The notes under the pieces were generated by a model that was not told where the DNA came from, searched no databases, and worked only from the letters and a program-made list of their open reading frames with translations. A program made the position numbers and the translations under genes. From Phanerodontia chrysosporium (Eukaryota > Basidiomycota > Agaricomycetes > Polyporales > Phanerochaetaceae): 64,000 nt of DNA. Below are positions 55,171-64,000 of this stretch, in pieces; position 1 is the first letter of the stretch, and every line of letters starts with the position of its first letter. The stretch lies in NCBI GenBank assembly GCA_001910725.1, contig MJGA01000001.1:558001-622000 (forward strand), read 5' to 3'.

Positions 55171-56725
55171 TTATCCCCAACCGTCCCATCTGCCGTACCT
55201 TCTGAACTCGCGAAGGACGCATTCACGGCTCTCCTTCACCTCCTTCTCCCGTTCTCGGCCTTTACCCTTGTCAACACGGCTTATCACCGAGGACCCACTA
55301 GAAGAACGGGGCCGGTGCACGGATAGGCCTCGGACGCTTGGAGGTGACATAGAGACGGGCGCGACAGGGGAAGAAGGACTTGTTTCTGCCACAGGGCTGG
55401 ACCGCGGTATCGAGAGGCGATACCATCCGCCAGTGTAGGTTAGGGCAATCAGCTGGTATTCGGGAGGATTATGTTGGCTGAGTCCGTCAGAGCTTTCGCT
55501 AGGAGCTTGGATCCAGCCGACTACACATTTTTCCTCGTCGACGACATCATCAGTAGGGGATGCCGAGGGGCCAGCAGTCAGAGAAATATGCGCAGATTGT
55601 GAGGGTATGCGATATTGGGCGTACGACCATTCTGAGTCGAAGTATTTCGGAAGCGGTATGAAGCTGGTGAAAGGCGAGAATGCGGACTGACGGTTCCTGC
55701 GTGACTATGAATATGACTCGAATGTGAGTTGGCGAAGAGTAGTACTCACGATCCTCCTCCGCTGCCCCCTACAAGTGAAAAGACGTGAACTGTCCCTTTG
55801 TCACTCCATACGCACACCTCCCGTTCGTCTGGCCGGAAAGCAACTCCATAGATTTCGGCTTTGTCTGTTCCTCTCCGTAGTTCGCGCTTGAGCTGTCCAG
55901 TTACCGAATCCCATATTCGAATGAGCGTTCCCCTGGTAGACGTGGTTGCCAGATATCGACCGGAAGTAGGCACAGACAATGTGGAGATAGCACTGTCATG
56001 AGCGGCGATGATGGAGACTGGATGCTTGGTCGGGGCGGGAGGAGGAGGCGACGGAGGAGAAGAGGAAGGAGGACCTAAAGGTTCTGGTGGTTTGCACGGT
56101 GGTAGATGGATAAGTTGCACATGTCCAATCTGGCGGCCTGGTATAGCAAGTAGAGTGGAATGTGTCCGCGTAGCTAATGCTAACAGGCCTATGTCAGATA
56201 GTCAGCTTCAGAATATCACAGCGTAGCCACGGTGCTCGCCTCGTGGGTTGTCACAAGTGTCCCATTCCGCATATCTTGTGATAGATCCATCGACCTGAAA
56301 TACGACCACCCGCCGCCGCAGTGCTACCGCCAGCCAGCCCCTGCGGCATGCTACACCTCGGACTCTCTCTCTAAATTCCAGCTCGGCGACCTCCTTTTCA
56401 AGTGCATCGTCCCAGAAGATAACTTTGTTTGGTGGGTATCTAGGACTACGACCACCGCCGACGAGGAAGAGAAGCGACGATGTATGGAGTGGGACGGCCA
56501 TGGCTAGCGTGCCTCCAGTGATATCTAGCCAAACTTTAAGTAAATTTTCGACCATGAGCGTGTGTCAGACTGACCTCGCCTGCGGAGCAATCTCAGAGGC
56601 CAAGTGTTGTAGACCGCGAAGCCAGCTTGGGTGCATGTCGTGAAGATATGGCAGTCTGCGTCGAACTTGGTGTCAAAGATGAGGACTGGGGCTGTTGCGC
56701 TGATCGAATGTCGAGCGAGGTTCAT
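55171..56725 (-). CDS. PROPPIN (Atg18/HSV2/WDR45-type) PI3P-binding beta-propeller
   Basis: Seven-bladed propeller that binds PI3P/PI(3,5)P2 on autophagic or endosomal membranes. ATG 56725 starts MNLARHSISATAPVLIFDTK, with TCTQAGFAVYNTWPLRLLRR; later exons give LFLVGGGRSPRYPPNKVIFW and ELEFRERVRGVACRR. GRYLATTSTRGTLIRIWDSV precedes the lipid-binding motif LRRGTDKAEIYGVAFRPDER (the L/FRRG signature), followed by CVWSDKGTVHVFSL. Between blades is a Pro/Ser-rich loop, LGPPSSSPPSPPPPAPTK, and near the C-terminus a long Ser-rich region with SRVDKGKGREREKEVKESRE. The short N-terminus and NKVIFWDD resemble the WDR45/HSV2 branch rather than Atg18. Assignment to PROPPIN is firm; the branch is tentative. 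Confidence 0.87.
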
Positions 56726-56883
56726 TCAGACGGTGGGGGGAGAGGATAAGTAGAGCAGGCGGTGAAAGCCATGGACGCTGCATAAGGCAAGCACTCGATC
56801 GCGTGTTGTAGCCGCGGAGTGACACGACCCCGGGCCTAGTCCGGCTTGCTTCTGTCCACATCACCCGCTCAAGCGGTCCCAAC

Positions 56884-57950
56884 ATGTCGAGCTCTGCGTA
56901 CGTCCTCAAGACATCCACGCGTACCATGGCTAATTGTCGCATAACAGAGTGTCTCTGTATCTCGACCCCCAGATTCGTGACTGGGTCCTGTTCCCAATCA
57001 CGATTGTTATGGTGCGTCCTCGCACACGGAGCGAGCTGGGCGATGCTTACCTGGACCCAGATATTGGTTGGAGTACTCCGACACTATGTAGTTCTATTGC
57101 TCCAGTCGCCACCAAAGAAGCAACCGAAAGAGGCTATCCGCGAACAGTGCGTCGGTTGCATCGTCACAGCGTTTCGCACCTAAACGAGAGGCTTCAAAGG
57201 CGGGCACTTGTGCGCTCCCAGATTTTGCGTGCTACAGCTGCCTCGTCGCCAGTTCCTCCGATATATTACAAGTCCATCTCCCAGTCCCTCTCTCAGGCCT
57301 ACGCGGATGGCACATTCCTCAAGGATGGTCCTCCCAAGGGTGACGAGAAGCCAACACCGCCGAATCCCCTCTCCGACCCTAACGCCATGGACGGTATGAT
57401 GGCTGGCATGAAGACTCAGATGGTCATGATGGTGCCGCAGATGATTATAATGGGCTGGATCAACTTCTTCTTCCAGGGCTTCGTGCTCAGTAAGTCCACG
57501 CGCCTCAAAGCGCGACATCGCAGTGCTCACCCGTCGTAGTCAAGTTACCGTTCCCACTCACTTTAGGGTTCAAGTCCATGTTACAGCGTGGCATTGAGAC
57601 CCCTGACATGGACGTGAGATGGGTATCCTCACTGTCATGGTACTTCTTGAACTTCTTCGGTTTGAATGGCCTGTATCGCATGATTCTGGGGAACGACAAC
57701 GGTGAGTAGGTATACCTCCTCGAGCCCACGTCACGGCTGAGTAGTGCTCCCAGCTGCAGATGCGTCACGAGATATGAACACGCCTTTCGCTGCCGCGGCA
57801 ATGGCGACACCTCAGCCCGGACAACCTCAGGATTACAACAAGCTTTTCAAGGCCGAGCAGGACAATCTCGAGTTCTCGGAAGGCCTCTATTCTTGGGTAG
57901 CGAGTGATGTAGAAACCCGTGTCCTGAAAAAGTACGGTCGCAGTGTATAG
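56884..57950 (+). CDS. EMC3: EMC3, ER membrane protein complex subunit 3
   Basis: Oxa1-superfamily insertase core of the EMC, inserting tail-anchored and multi-pass proteins at the ER. Short exon 1 (ATGTCGAGCTCTGC) splices to [20 protein letters not shown] and then [29 protein letters not shown]. After another intron come [40 protein letters not shown] and [54 protein letters not shown] and [13 protein letters not shown] complete the membrane part. The tail has [20 protein letters not shown] and ends KYGRSV. Six exons in phase, normal length. Divergent from the PROPPIN gene across about 160 bases. Confidence 0.95.
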
Positions 57951-58197
57951 ATACTTCTATCTTCATTTATTCCGTTCCCGCTATGAATCGCTACACTATT
58001 AAGAATCGTACATGTCTCCCTACAGAAAAGTTCGCTTGACCTGCTGCGACTCGGATTTACTGAGCCAGGACTGAATATCACCAAGGTGACCAAGTATAGG
58101 GCCAAGGTGAAGCAGGAGGCACCGTGGCCCTGAATAATATGGAAGCAAGGGTATAGGGCAATTTGCCGGCATCCGGCGCGTGCATCCAGAAGACGAA

Positions 58198-59060
58198 TCA
58201 TACCAGACCGTCGTATAGCGATAGTGCCTGTCGACACAGGTATTCGTCAATTTCCGCGTGAAGTGACGTAGCGGCTGCAACGTACCTGGACAATTGTCGG
58301 GTCTTGTTTACTACCCTCCACGAATTCGTCGTATGTAAGCTTCGCGTCCTTGTCACGATCCATGTTCTTGAATATTTTGTCGACACGCTGCGGACACATG
58401 TCATGAGAGCACATCGCAGGGGAATTACTCGCTTAACAGCTAACCTTCTCGGGCGTGTCCTCGTCCGGCGGTAGCTTCACCATCTGCCCGGTCATCTTGT
58501 ATATTGACTGAACAATCTGAAGCATCTCCGCGTAGGTTATGAAACCATCGCCATCGATGTCATATAACTGGAAAGCCCCTGTGGACCAGGCAGATCGTGT
58601 GAGGTCGTGGCGCATAGACTGTAAGGTGCTTACATTTCAGTTTCTCGTCCAACCGCCCTCGGCTCGTCACGCTAAGAGCACATATGAACTCCTTGAAGTC
58701 TATGTGCCCGTTCTTGTTCTCATCGAAGACGTTGAAGACATAGTCCGCGAACTCGCCCGGGTCGCCGAACGGGAAGAATTGCTTGTATATTCGGCTGAAC
58801 TCTGCCTTGTCCAGCTGTCCGCTTGGGCAGTCCTTCAGAAAACCCTTGTACCTAGAAGAACATCAAACGTGAAGCGTCAGCGGGACAGTGAACACGGCGT
58901 CAGACAGGAACAAGAGGACCATTGTTGGAGCTCTCGCTTGTCGACTAGTTCCAGAGTAATGAGATTGGCAACGCATGACGACCGTACGGGACATACAATA
59001 CGTGTGCTTCTGGAGATCAGAGAGTTGCTCTGGAGACAGCTTGGATTGCGATTTCCCCAT
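58198..59060 (-). CDS. NCS1: NCS1/frequenin neuronal calcium sensor
   Basis: EF-hand calcium sensor that regulates PI4-kinase (yeast Frq1-Pik1). The N-terminus [20 protein letters not shown] is a myristoylation signal (Gly2, Ser6). A 25-nt exon encodes [11 protein letters not shown]1 is degenerate ([20 protein letters not shown]). EF2 [14 protein letters not shown]3 [12 protein letters not shown] and EF4 [12 protein letters not shown] have calcium-binding residues. [20 protein letters not shown] and [20 protein letters not shown] are highly conserved. The C-terminus is SLYDGLV (stop 58198). Seven or so exons, about 190 residues, as in all NCS1 proteins. Confidence 0.96.
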
Positions 59061-59729
59061 GGCTGCAGGTAGGAGGAGAATACGAGAGGATATGAACGAA
59101 GTTGAAGGCAGTGCTCCAGCCAAGCGCGTCGGTAGACTCAATGCGTCATTGCGTTTACATGATTGTAGTTTCTCACGCTCAGAAATCGTCGCGGAACTAT
59201 TTCATTTGTGATCTGAGGGGCGTTGCAGGCTGCTCCAGCGGGCGAGCACAGATACGGAAACAGTAGTCGTTGAGGTCGACCCTGGCATCGGCGGTGCACA
59301 CCGCAACCTCAGGAATGATGAGCTGAGAGCACGTCTCAATCAGACACGGTGAGGTCTGTGGAGGGTTATCAGACATAAATATTAAGTTATGCCTATCAGC
59401 TAAGTGGTTAACCGATCATTTCCTGTGATCGTTTTCTGCCTCGAGGCAGCATCGTGCTGCACGATGTCGAAACGAAGCCTGAATTTGAGTGGGCCTGCAA
59501 AAACAGCCTCTTTCGAGAGTACAGCCATCTACCAGGACCATTTCTGCTGCAATTCCGCCGTCCTGCGATGTGTCCTCAACCAGAGAGTCATGGATCGCCC
59601 AAGCGAACTATATCAGAGTCGAGAAAAGGGACCGCATGCTTATATCTTCTCCTCTCATAATAATCGCCCTTATACTCCGTGCCTGCGTCTTGCACCATCG
59701 CTGCCCTGTCCCTAGGGCTCCTCACTGCC
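59061..59729. other. divergent promoter region, NCS1 and Cys-rich orphan gene
   Basis: About 670 bases between divergent genes. Frames are mixed and unrecognised; an AT-rich stretch lies near 59370-59400. It may include leader exons of the right-hand gene. Confidence 0.4.
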
Positions 59730-61119
59730 ATGTGTTACGTGCTCGGCTCTATCGACCAGGCTACGGGTACATGCCGTATGTGCAAGGTGTTCAAGCCGAG
59801 TGGGAGGTCAGTATTGCACTGCGCCGATGGGTCATCTGAAACTATATCTCGCTCTACTAGATGTCCCCACGTTACTGAGGTCTGCCGAAACCGTGCTGCC
59901 CACCCTAGGGGCGACGTAGTCTATATGAAGAACGCAGAGGGTGAGTATCATCGGTCTCGTTATCATGCGCGCCACGGTTGGATGCGGTGCTAACCTTTGG
60001 GCTAGTCCAAACATTCAATGGATGTGGCTTCTGCAAGGTGCGTATCTCCGGCCACACAACGCCTACTGCGCTCACAGAGACAATCCATAGTGGGCGCGCA
60101 CCAACCCCCTCCCGAAAACCTCAGGCTACGCGAACGCGGGCTGGCCAGGCTGCTGCAGGCCACCTTTAAGCCATGAACAGAGGCTGGTTCCAGCGGCCGA
60201 TTGGCCCGCCGTCAGTCGAGTTCACCACATCCCTATTCCTCCCGATGTCAAAGCCCTCTTGGACAGTGTCGCAAGCCCGCAACGCAATAACGCGTTTTCC
60301 CCGAATGCTCGAGGCTCCCCTCCCTCTCAGCCGTCCTCGCTTTCTCGGAGAAGTGGCGGCGTAGCCGCAACGGCGAGCCGCAGTGAGAATACCCCAGGGC
60401 AAAACGGTGGTATCTCGACCCCGAAATCTCGCAATCGAGGGTCTCCCCAACAATCCGTGGCGTCTCTCTCGAGTTCGACATCAAGGAATTCGGGCAGTGA
60501 CGAAGGCGCTCCGTCCCCGTCTACACCCTCTGCGGAGCAAAGGAATAGCCCACGTCGCACAAGCGTCGAAGTTCAGTTTGAAAGGCGCCGAGATACGTCC
60601 CGCGAGGCCAGATATTCTCCGGGTCGCAAGTCCATAGAGCTGAGCGGCACTCTCTCTCGGAAAGGCTCAAACCCGAAAGCGTCCCTCTCCACCCCTGTCC
60701 CCTCTGTTGCCCTTCGGTCGAAATTTGCGCGCCCACCGCTCGACTCTGCGTCAACAGATCCCGCCGCGGGTCCTGTCAGCGCCAACGTTAGCTCTGAACA
60801 GAACAGTCAGCAAGACGCATCTCCGGTCGCTGATCGCCGCCGACGGCCTTCTCTGAATGACGCGTTTGCCGCCATGAGTGTCTCTGGTGACTCATATGCT
60901 TCCAGCAGCGACAGTGGTGGAAGTGAGACGACGGTCACGTCGGACGGAGGTTTCACAGACTATTTGTCTGATGAATCGGAGGCAGAGCTGCAGCGTCAGG
61001 CGGAGCTAAAGGCTGCCATGATTGCGCAAACGCATGTGGAGGAGCAGGAATTCAGGGCGGCGCGGCAACAACTGGCCAGCATCGACTTGCGGCCGCCTAA
61101 GTCCTGGACGCGTACTTGA
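59730..61119 (+). CDS. Cys-rich N-terminal domain protein with Ser-rich disordered tail, family unknown
   Basis: Three coding exons join in phase: to about 59940, about 60006-60038, and 60181-61119. The N-terminal about 110 residues hold a patterned Cys/His domain, GTCRMCKVFKPSGRSVLHCA, RSTRCPHVTEVCRNRA, HPRGDVVYMKNAE and FNGCGFCK, which looks like a zinc-binding fold. A possible short motif IPIPPDVKALLDSV follows. The rest (about 290 residues) is Ser/Pro/Arg-rich, with SPRRTSVEVQFERRRDTS, SRKGSNPKAS and RRRRPSLNDAFAAMSVSG, many resembling phosphorylation sites (R-R-x-S). The end is more structured: QRQAELKAAMIAQTHVEEQE and FRAARQQLASIDLRPPKSWT. I cannot name the family. The start at 59730 is the first ATG in frame with the Cys domain; an upstream exon is possible. 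Confidence 0.65.
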
Positions 61120-61596
61120 AGACAGGCGAGACGAACGCTTTTTCAAGGCCTTGGCGCGCCCTCGTACTTCAAGACGACAGCACATGCAAATGATACTCCA
61201 ACTATCCCCACAGAATTGACGAACGATTGTAACTTAACGACATCCACAGAATCCAGGACGTCAGGACTGCCATCCAGACTACGACTCACGAACTTTCCCC
61301 TGTTTCCTCCATGTACTTCTGGTCGCTCGCCTTCGGGCACGCTCTTGTAGCTGATACATTGTCTCACATGTTGTTGTATTGGTCTATGCAAAATATACAC
61401 CAATGCCTTAACTACAATTGCCCACCGTAAAGCCTTCACGTGTGCACGCGTCACCGCGTTTCGGTCCCGCACAAGAGCGCCCACCAATCGCCATGAAGTA
61501 AGGCTGGCTGCAGCCTTCTGCACAACGCTGTGCACCTCCTACCCATCCTCTGGTTTCTCTCATACAAGAACCTCCGCCAAGATAACACCTGCACAT
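61120..61596. other. intergenic region, orphan gene 3' end to SLH1 promoter
   Basis: About 480 bases between two plus-strand genes. It should hold a 3' untranslated region and the SLH1 promoter. Nothing else recognised. Confidence 0.45.
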
Positions 61597-64000
61597 ATGT
61601 CTAATTTCCTTGAGCACGTCAGAGCCCTTACAAGCTTAGTACCGGAGGCTTCGGAACGCGACAAGCGCGCTTTGGACGACTGGGCAAGGTACGCGAACGC
61701 ACCTTAGCTGGCTACTCTTATTGATACAGTGAACACAGAGTGCCGGCACAGGGTATATACTTGCTGGACCAGGGCTATGCAAAACACTGACCTTGGGCCT
61801 TAGATGGCGCGGTCGAAGTACGGGGAGAGCCAGATACCGATGAGGAGTGGGATAGCGTCTTGGATGTGTATGACACAGGGAATACACCGCGAGGCGGCGT
61901 CCACTCCGGGGTTATTTCCAAGATACTGTCGTATGTCTTCGTGTTATGTGAAGTGGCTCGTCTGACGTGGTGCAGGAGAAAGCAGTCCGAGCCATTGCTG
62001 GTGTCCTTGAACTCGCTGCTATCCAGTTCTCGACCCAACGACTCTATTTCGGAGGAGTTGGTGGAAACTATCGGGTTTGAAGAGATAGAACTCGCCATGG
62101 AGATATTGGAAAACCGCACCAGCTTAAGCCAAGAGGTGACGTTCCATGCTGCGAGACATAGTTTATGGATCTCACTTTGCACATAGATCTCCCAGTATCT
62201 GGCAAATGAGTCTGCCCCCATCCACAATTACGCAACGCCAGGCTCGTTCCCAAGTAGTAAGGGCTCGCTACATGTCTCGGCGGGGCATCATGAACATCGT
62301 CTAGGTAGTGCCAACGGTTTCGACGAGGAATCCGCACGGGCGCGGATAGAAGAGACATTACGTGCCAACGCTGCCCGCCCTTTGTACACTGGAGTTGCCG
62401 TATGTGTCCCTATTAACGCTACGTGCTTGAGTGCTCATTCCTTCTTAGCATGATGCTCCTGAAGTTCTGCCCCACGTCTACACATCGTCTTCCATGGCTT
62501 CAGGCAATGTGCTCTCCCATCTGGGAAGTAAATTCATGCTTCCTATTGGCACTACCAGGGTCGATCATGAGGTTATACTTCGTTCACTTTGCGAGATATC
62601 TAAACTCATGCGCAATGGGACAGGATTACGAGGAGGTGACAATCCCACCCGCTCGACCAGTGCCCCCACGGATGAACGAACGGCTAGTTTCGGTCTCCGA
62701 GCTCGACCCATTGTGTAAAGGCTCGTTTCCGGTAAGTCAAATAGAACGCGTGACGCTGTTTACGCGCGCTCACGATGATTGTTAGGGATATACCTCTTTG
62801 AACAGGATCCAGTCGATAGTGTACCACACGGCGTACCATACCAACGAGAATATGCTTGTATGCGGTCAGTCATTCTCTACGTTGATGTTGGTCCACTTCT
62901 CCAACTGGTACCCCTTTAGCTCCCACTGGTGCTGTCCGTTGGTCTGTTCCTCGAGAGTATCTGTGCTAATCGGTGTGGTGACGTCGTGGATAGGGTAAAA
63001 CCGATGTGGCTATGCTGACAGTACTTCGAATACTGGATCAGTATAGATCCACCGCACCCACCACCCAGCCATTGGCATCGACCATAAACCGTGACGATTT
63101 CAAAATCATCTACGTGTATGTCGCTCTTTATGCATCCCAATGATGCCCTTCAGCCTTGCTGATAGTACCGCAGCGCCCCCATGAAAGCGCTTGCATCAGA
63201 GATCGTCCGCAAGCTCGGCAAGCGATTGCAGTGGCTGTCAATTCGCGTGAGGGAGCTTACAGGTACGACATTACAGCTGTCATGTATCACTGTGCTCACC
63301 CGAATAATAGGTGATATGCAGATGACCAAGGCAGAGATTGCTGAGACGCAAATTATCGTCACTACTCCTGAGAAGTGGGATGTCGTGACGAGGAAACCTA
63401 CTGGTGAAGGCGAATTGGCGTCGGTGCGTTCGGCAGAGCAACGCAACCGGTTGCAGACAATCTGAGCTCCGTTTCAGAAAGTCAAGCTTCTCATTATTGA
63501 TGAGGTCCATCTACTCAATGACGAGCGTGGTGCCGTCATTGAGACAATTGTCGCAAGGACACTACGACAGGTAGGCATAAGCAGCCCGCCATTCACATTT
63601 AACTAACCATGTAAACCTCTCAAGGTCGAGTCCAGCCAATCAGTCATTCGTATCGTCGGTCTTAGTGCCACCTTACCCAACTACATTGACGTGGCGGACT
63701 TCTTGGGCGTGAACCGTCATGTCGGTCTATTTTACTTTGATTCATCTTTCAGGCCCGTGCCTCTGGAACAGCACTTTATTGGCGTCAGAGGAAAGCCAGG
63801 CAGTCAGCAGTCTCGCAAGAACTTAGACCGTGCTACATTCGAAAAGGTCTCGGAACTCGTGCATCAAGGCCATCAAGTCATGGTCTTCGTTCATGCCCGG
63901 AAGGAGACAGTCAATACAGCCCTGGCTTTGAAAGATGCTGCCATGGTCGAAGGCTCTCTTGACGAATTCAGTTGCGAGGATCACCCGTCATATTCGCTGT
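61597..64000 (+). CDS. SLH1: SLH1/ASCC3-type Ski2-like RNA helicase (5' part, runs off the window)
   Basis: Large DExH helicase that splits collided ribosomes in the RQC-trigger/ASCC complex. ATG 61597 gives [20 protein letters not shown]; acidic and Ser-rich N-terminal exons follow. Conserved [10 protein letters not shown] and [20 protein letters not shown] lead to [20 protein letters not shown] (Q-motif region). Walker A is [16 protein letters not shown], split over three exons. Motif Ia [20 protein letters not shown], Ib [51 protein letters not shown] and [13 protein letters not shown] follow. [20 protein letters not shown] is typical of the Brr2/Slh1 group, and the short N-terminal region favours SLH1 over BRR2. 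The junction of exon 1 with the next exon is unresolved. The second cassette lies beyond 64000. Confidence 0.9.

Noticed and set aside
1..64000. tRNA, rRNA, CRISPR arrays, transposons or viral genes
   Set aside because: Looked for B-box-like motifs, regular spaced repeats, transposase and reverse-transcriptase motifs on both strands; none was convincing by eye. A tRNAscan or RepeatMasker run would settle it.

Overview
This is a nuclear chromosome segment from a basidiomycete fungus, most likely a wood- or litter-decaying agaricomycete. Genes carry many short introns (mostly about 45-70 nt) with GTGCGT/GTGAGT-type donors. Intergenic gaps are small, the DNA is GC-rich, and every recognisable product is a fungal protein (VMA21, KCH1, WrbA-type quinone reductase, GH3 beta-glucosidase, PROPPIN, BTB and F-box families). 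I found no tRNA, rRNA, CRISPR array, transposase or viral gene. The window opens inside the 3' end of one gene and closes inside a helicase gene.

Layout. 1-7 kb: tail of an unknown basic protein, a 1.6-kb gap, a secreted GH3 beta-glucosidase, a small membrane or secreted protein, and the NatC subunit NAA38. 7-14.5 kb: MRC1/Claspin, divergent from ribosomal protein uL3. 15-21.3 kb: a mitochondrial PPR protein, an AMMECR1 protein, a Rab GTPase with a proline-rich insertion, and ribosomal protein eS7. 21.3-26.7 kb: gene-poor and decayed, holding an F-box gene, an unrecognised coding-like stretch and a broken cystathionine gamma-synthase/beta-lyase-like gene. 26.7-37.8 kb: a secreted double-psi-barrel protein, UTP12, aspartyl aminopeptidase, IMP4, ALG8 and VMA21. 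38-41.8 kb: two ribonucleotide reductase small-subunit genes head to head. 42-46 kb: three BTB genes in a row, the third broken. 46-64 kb: DRG1, the KCH potassium transporter, IMP2, WrbA, ATE1, a PROPPIN, EMC3, NCS1, a cysteine-rich orphan family and the start of SLH1/ASCC3.

Most genes are unrelated housekeeping neighbours. Two themes recur. One is DNA replication: MRC1 and the RNR2 pair both have ACGCGT (MCB-like) elements upstream, fitting G1/S control. The other is ribosome production and translation: uL3, eS7, UTP12, IMP4, DRG1 and SLH1. Observations worth following up are the RNR2 duplication and a 17-nt GT-AG segment that decides whether one copy keeps its R1-binding tail; a 14-nt exon inside the Walker A motif of SLH1; a frameshift that removes the KKxx ER-retrieval tail of VMA21; the Rab insertion; and several lineage-restricted proteins. 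I did not see a clear new multi-gene system.
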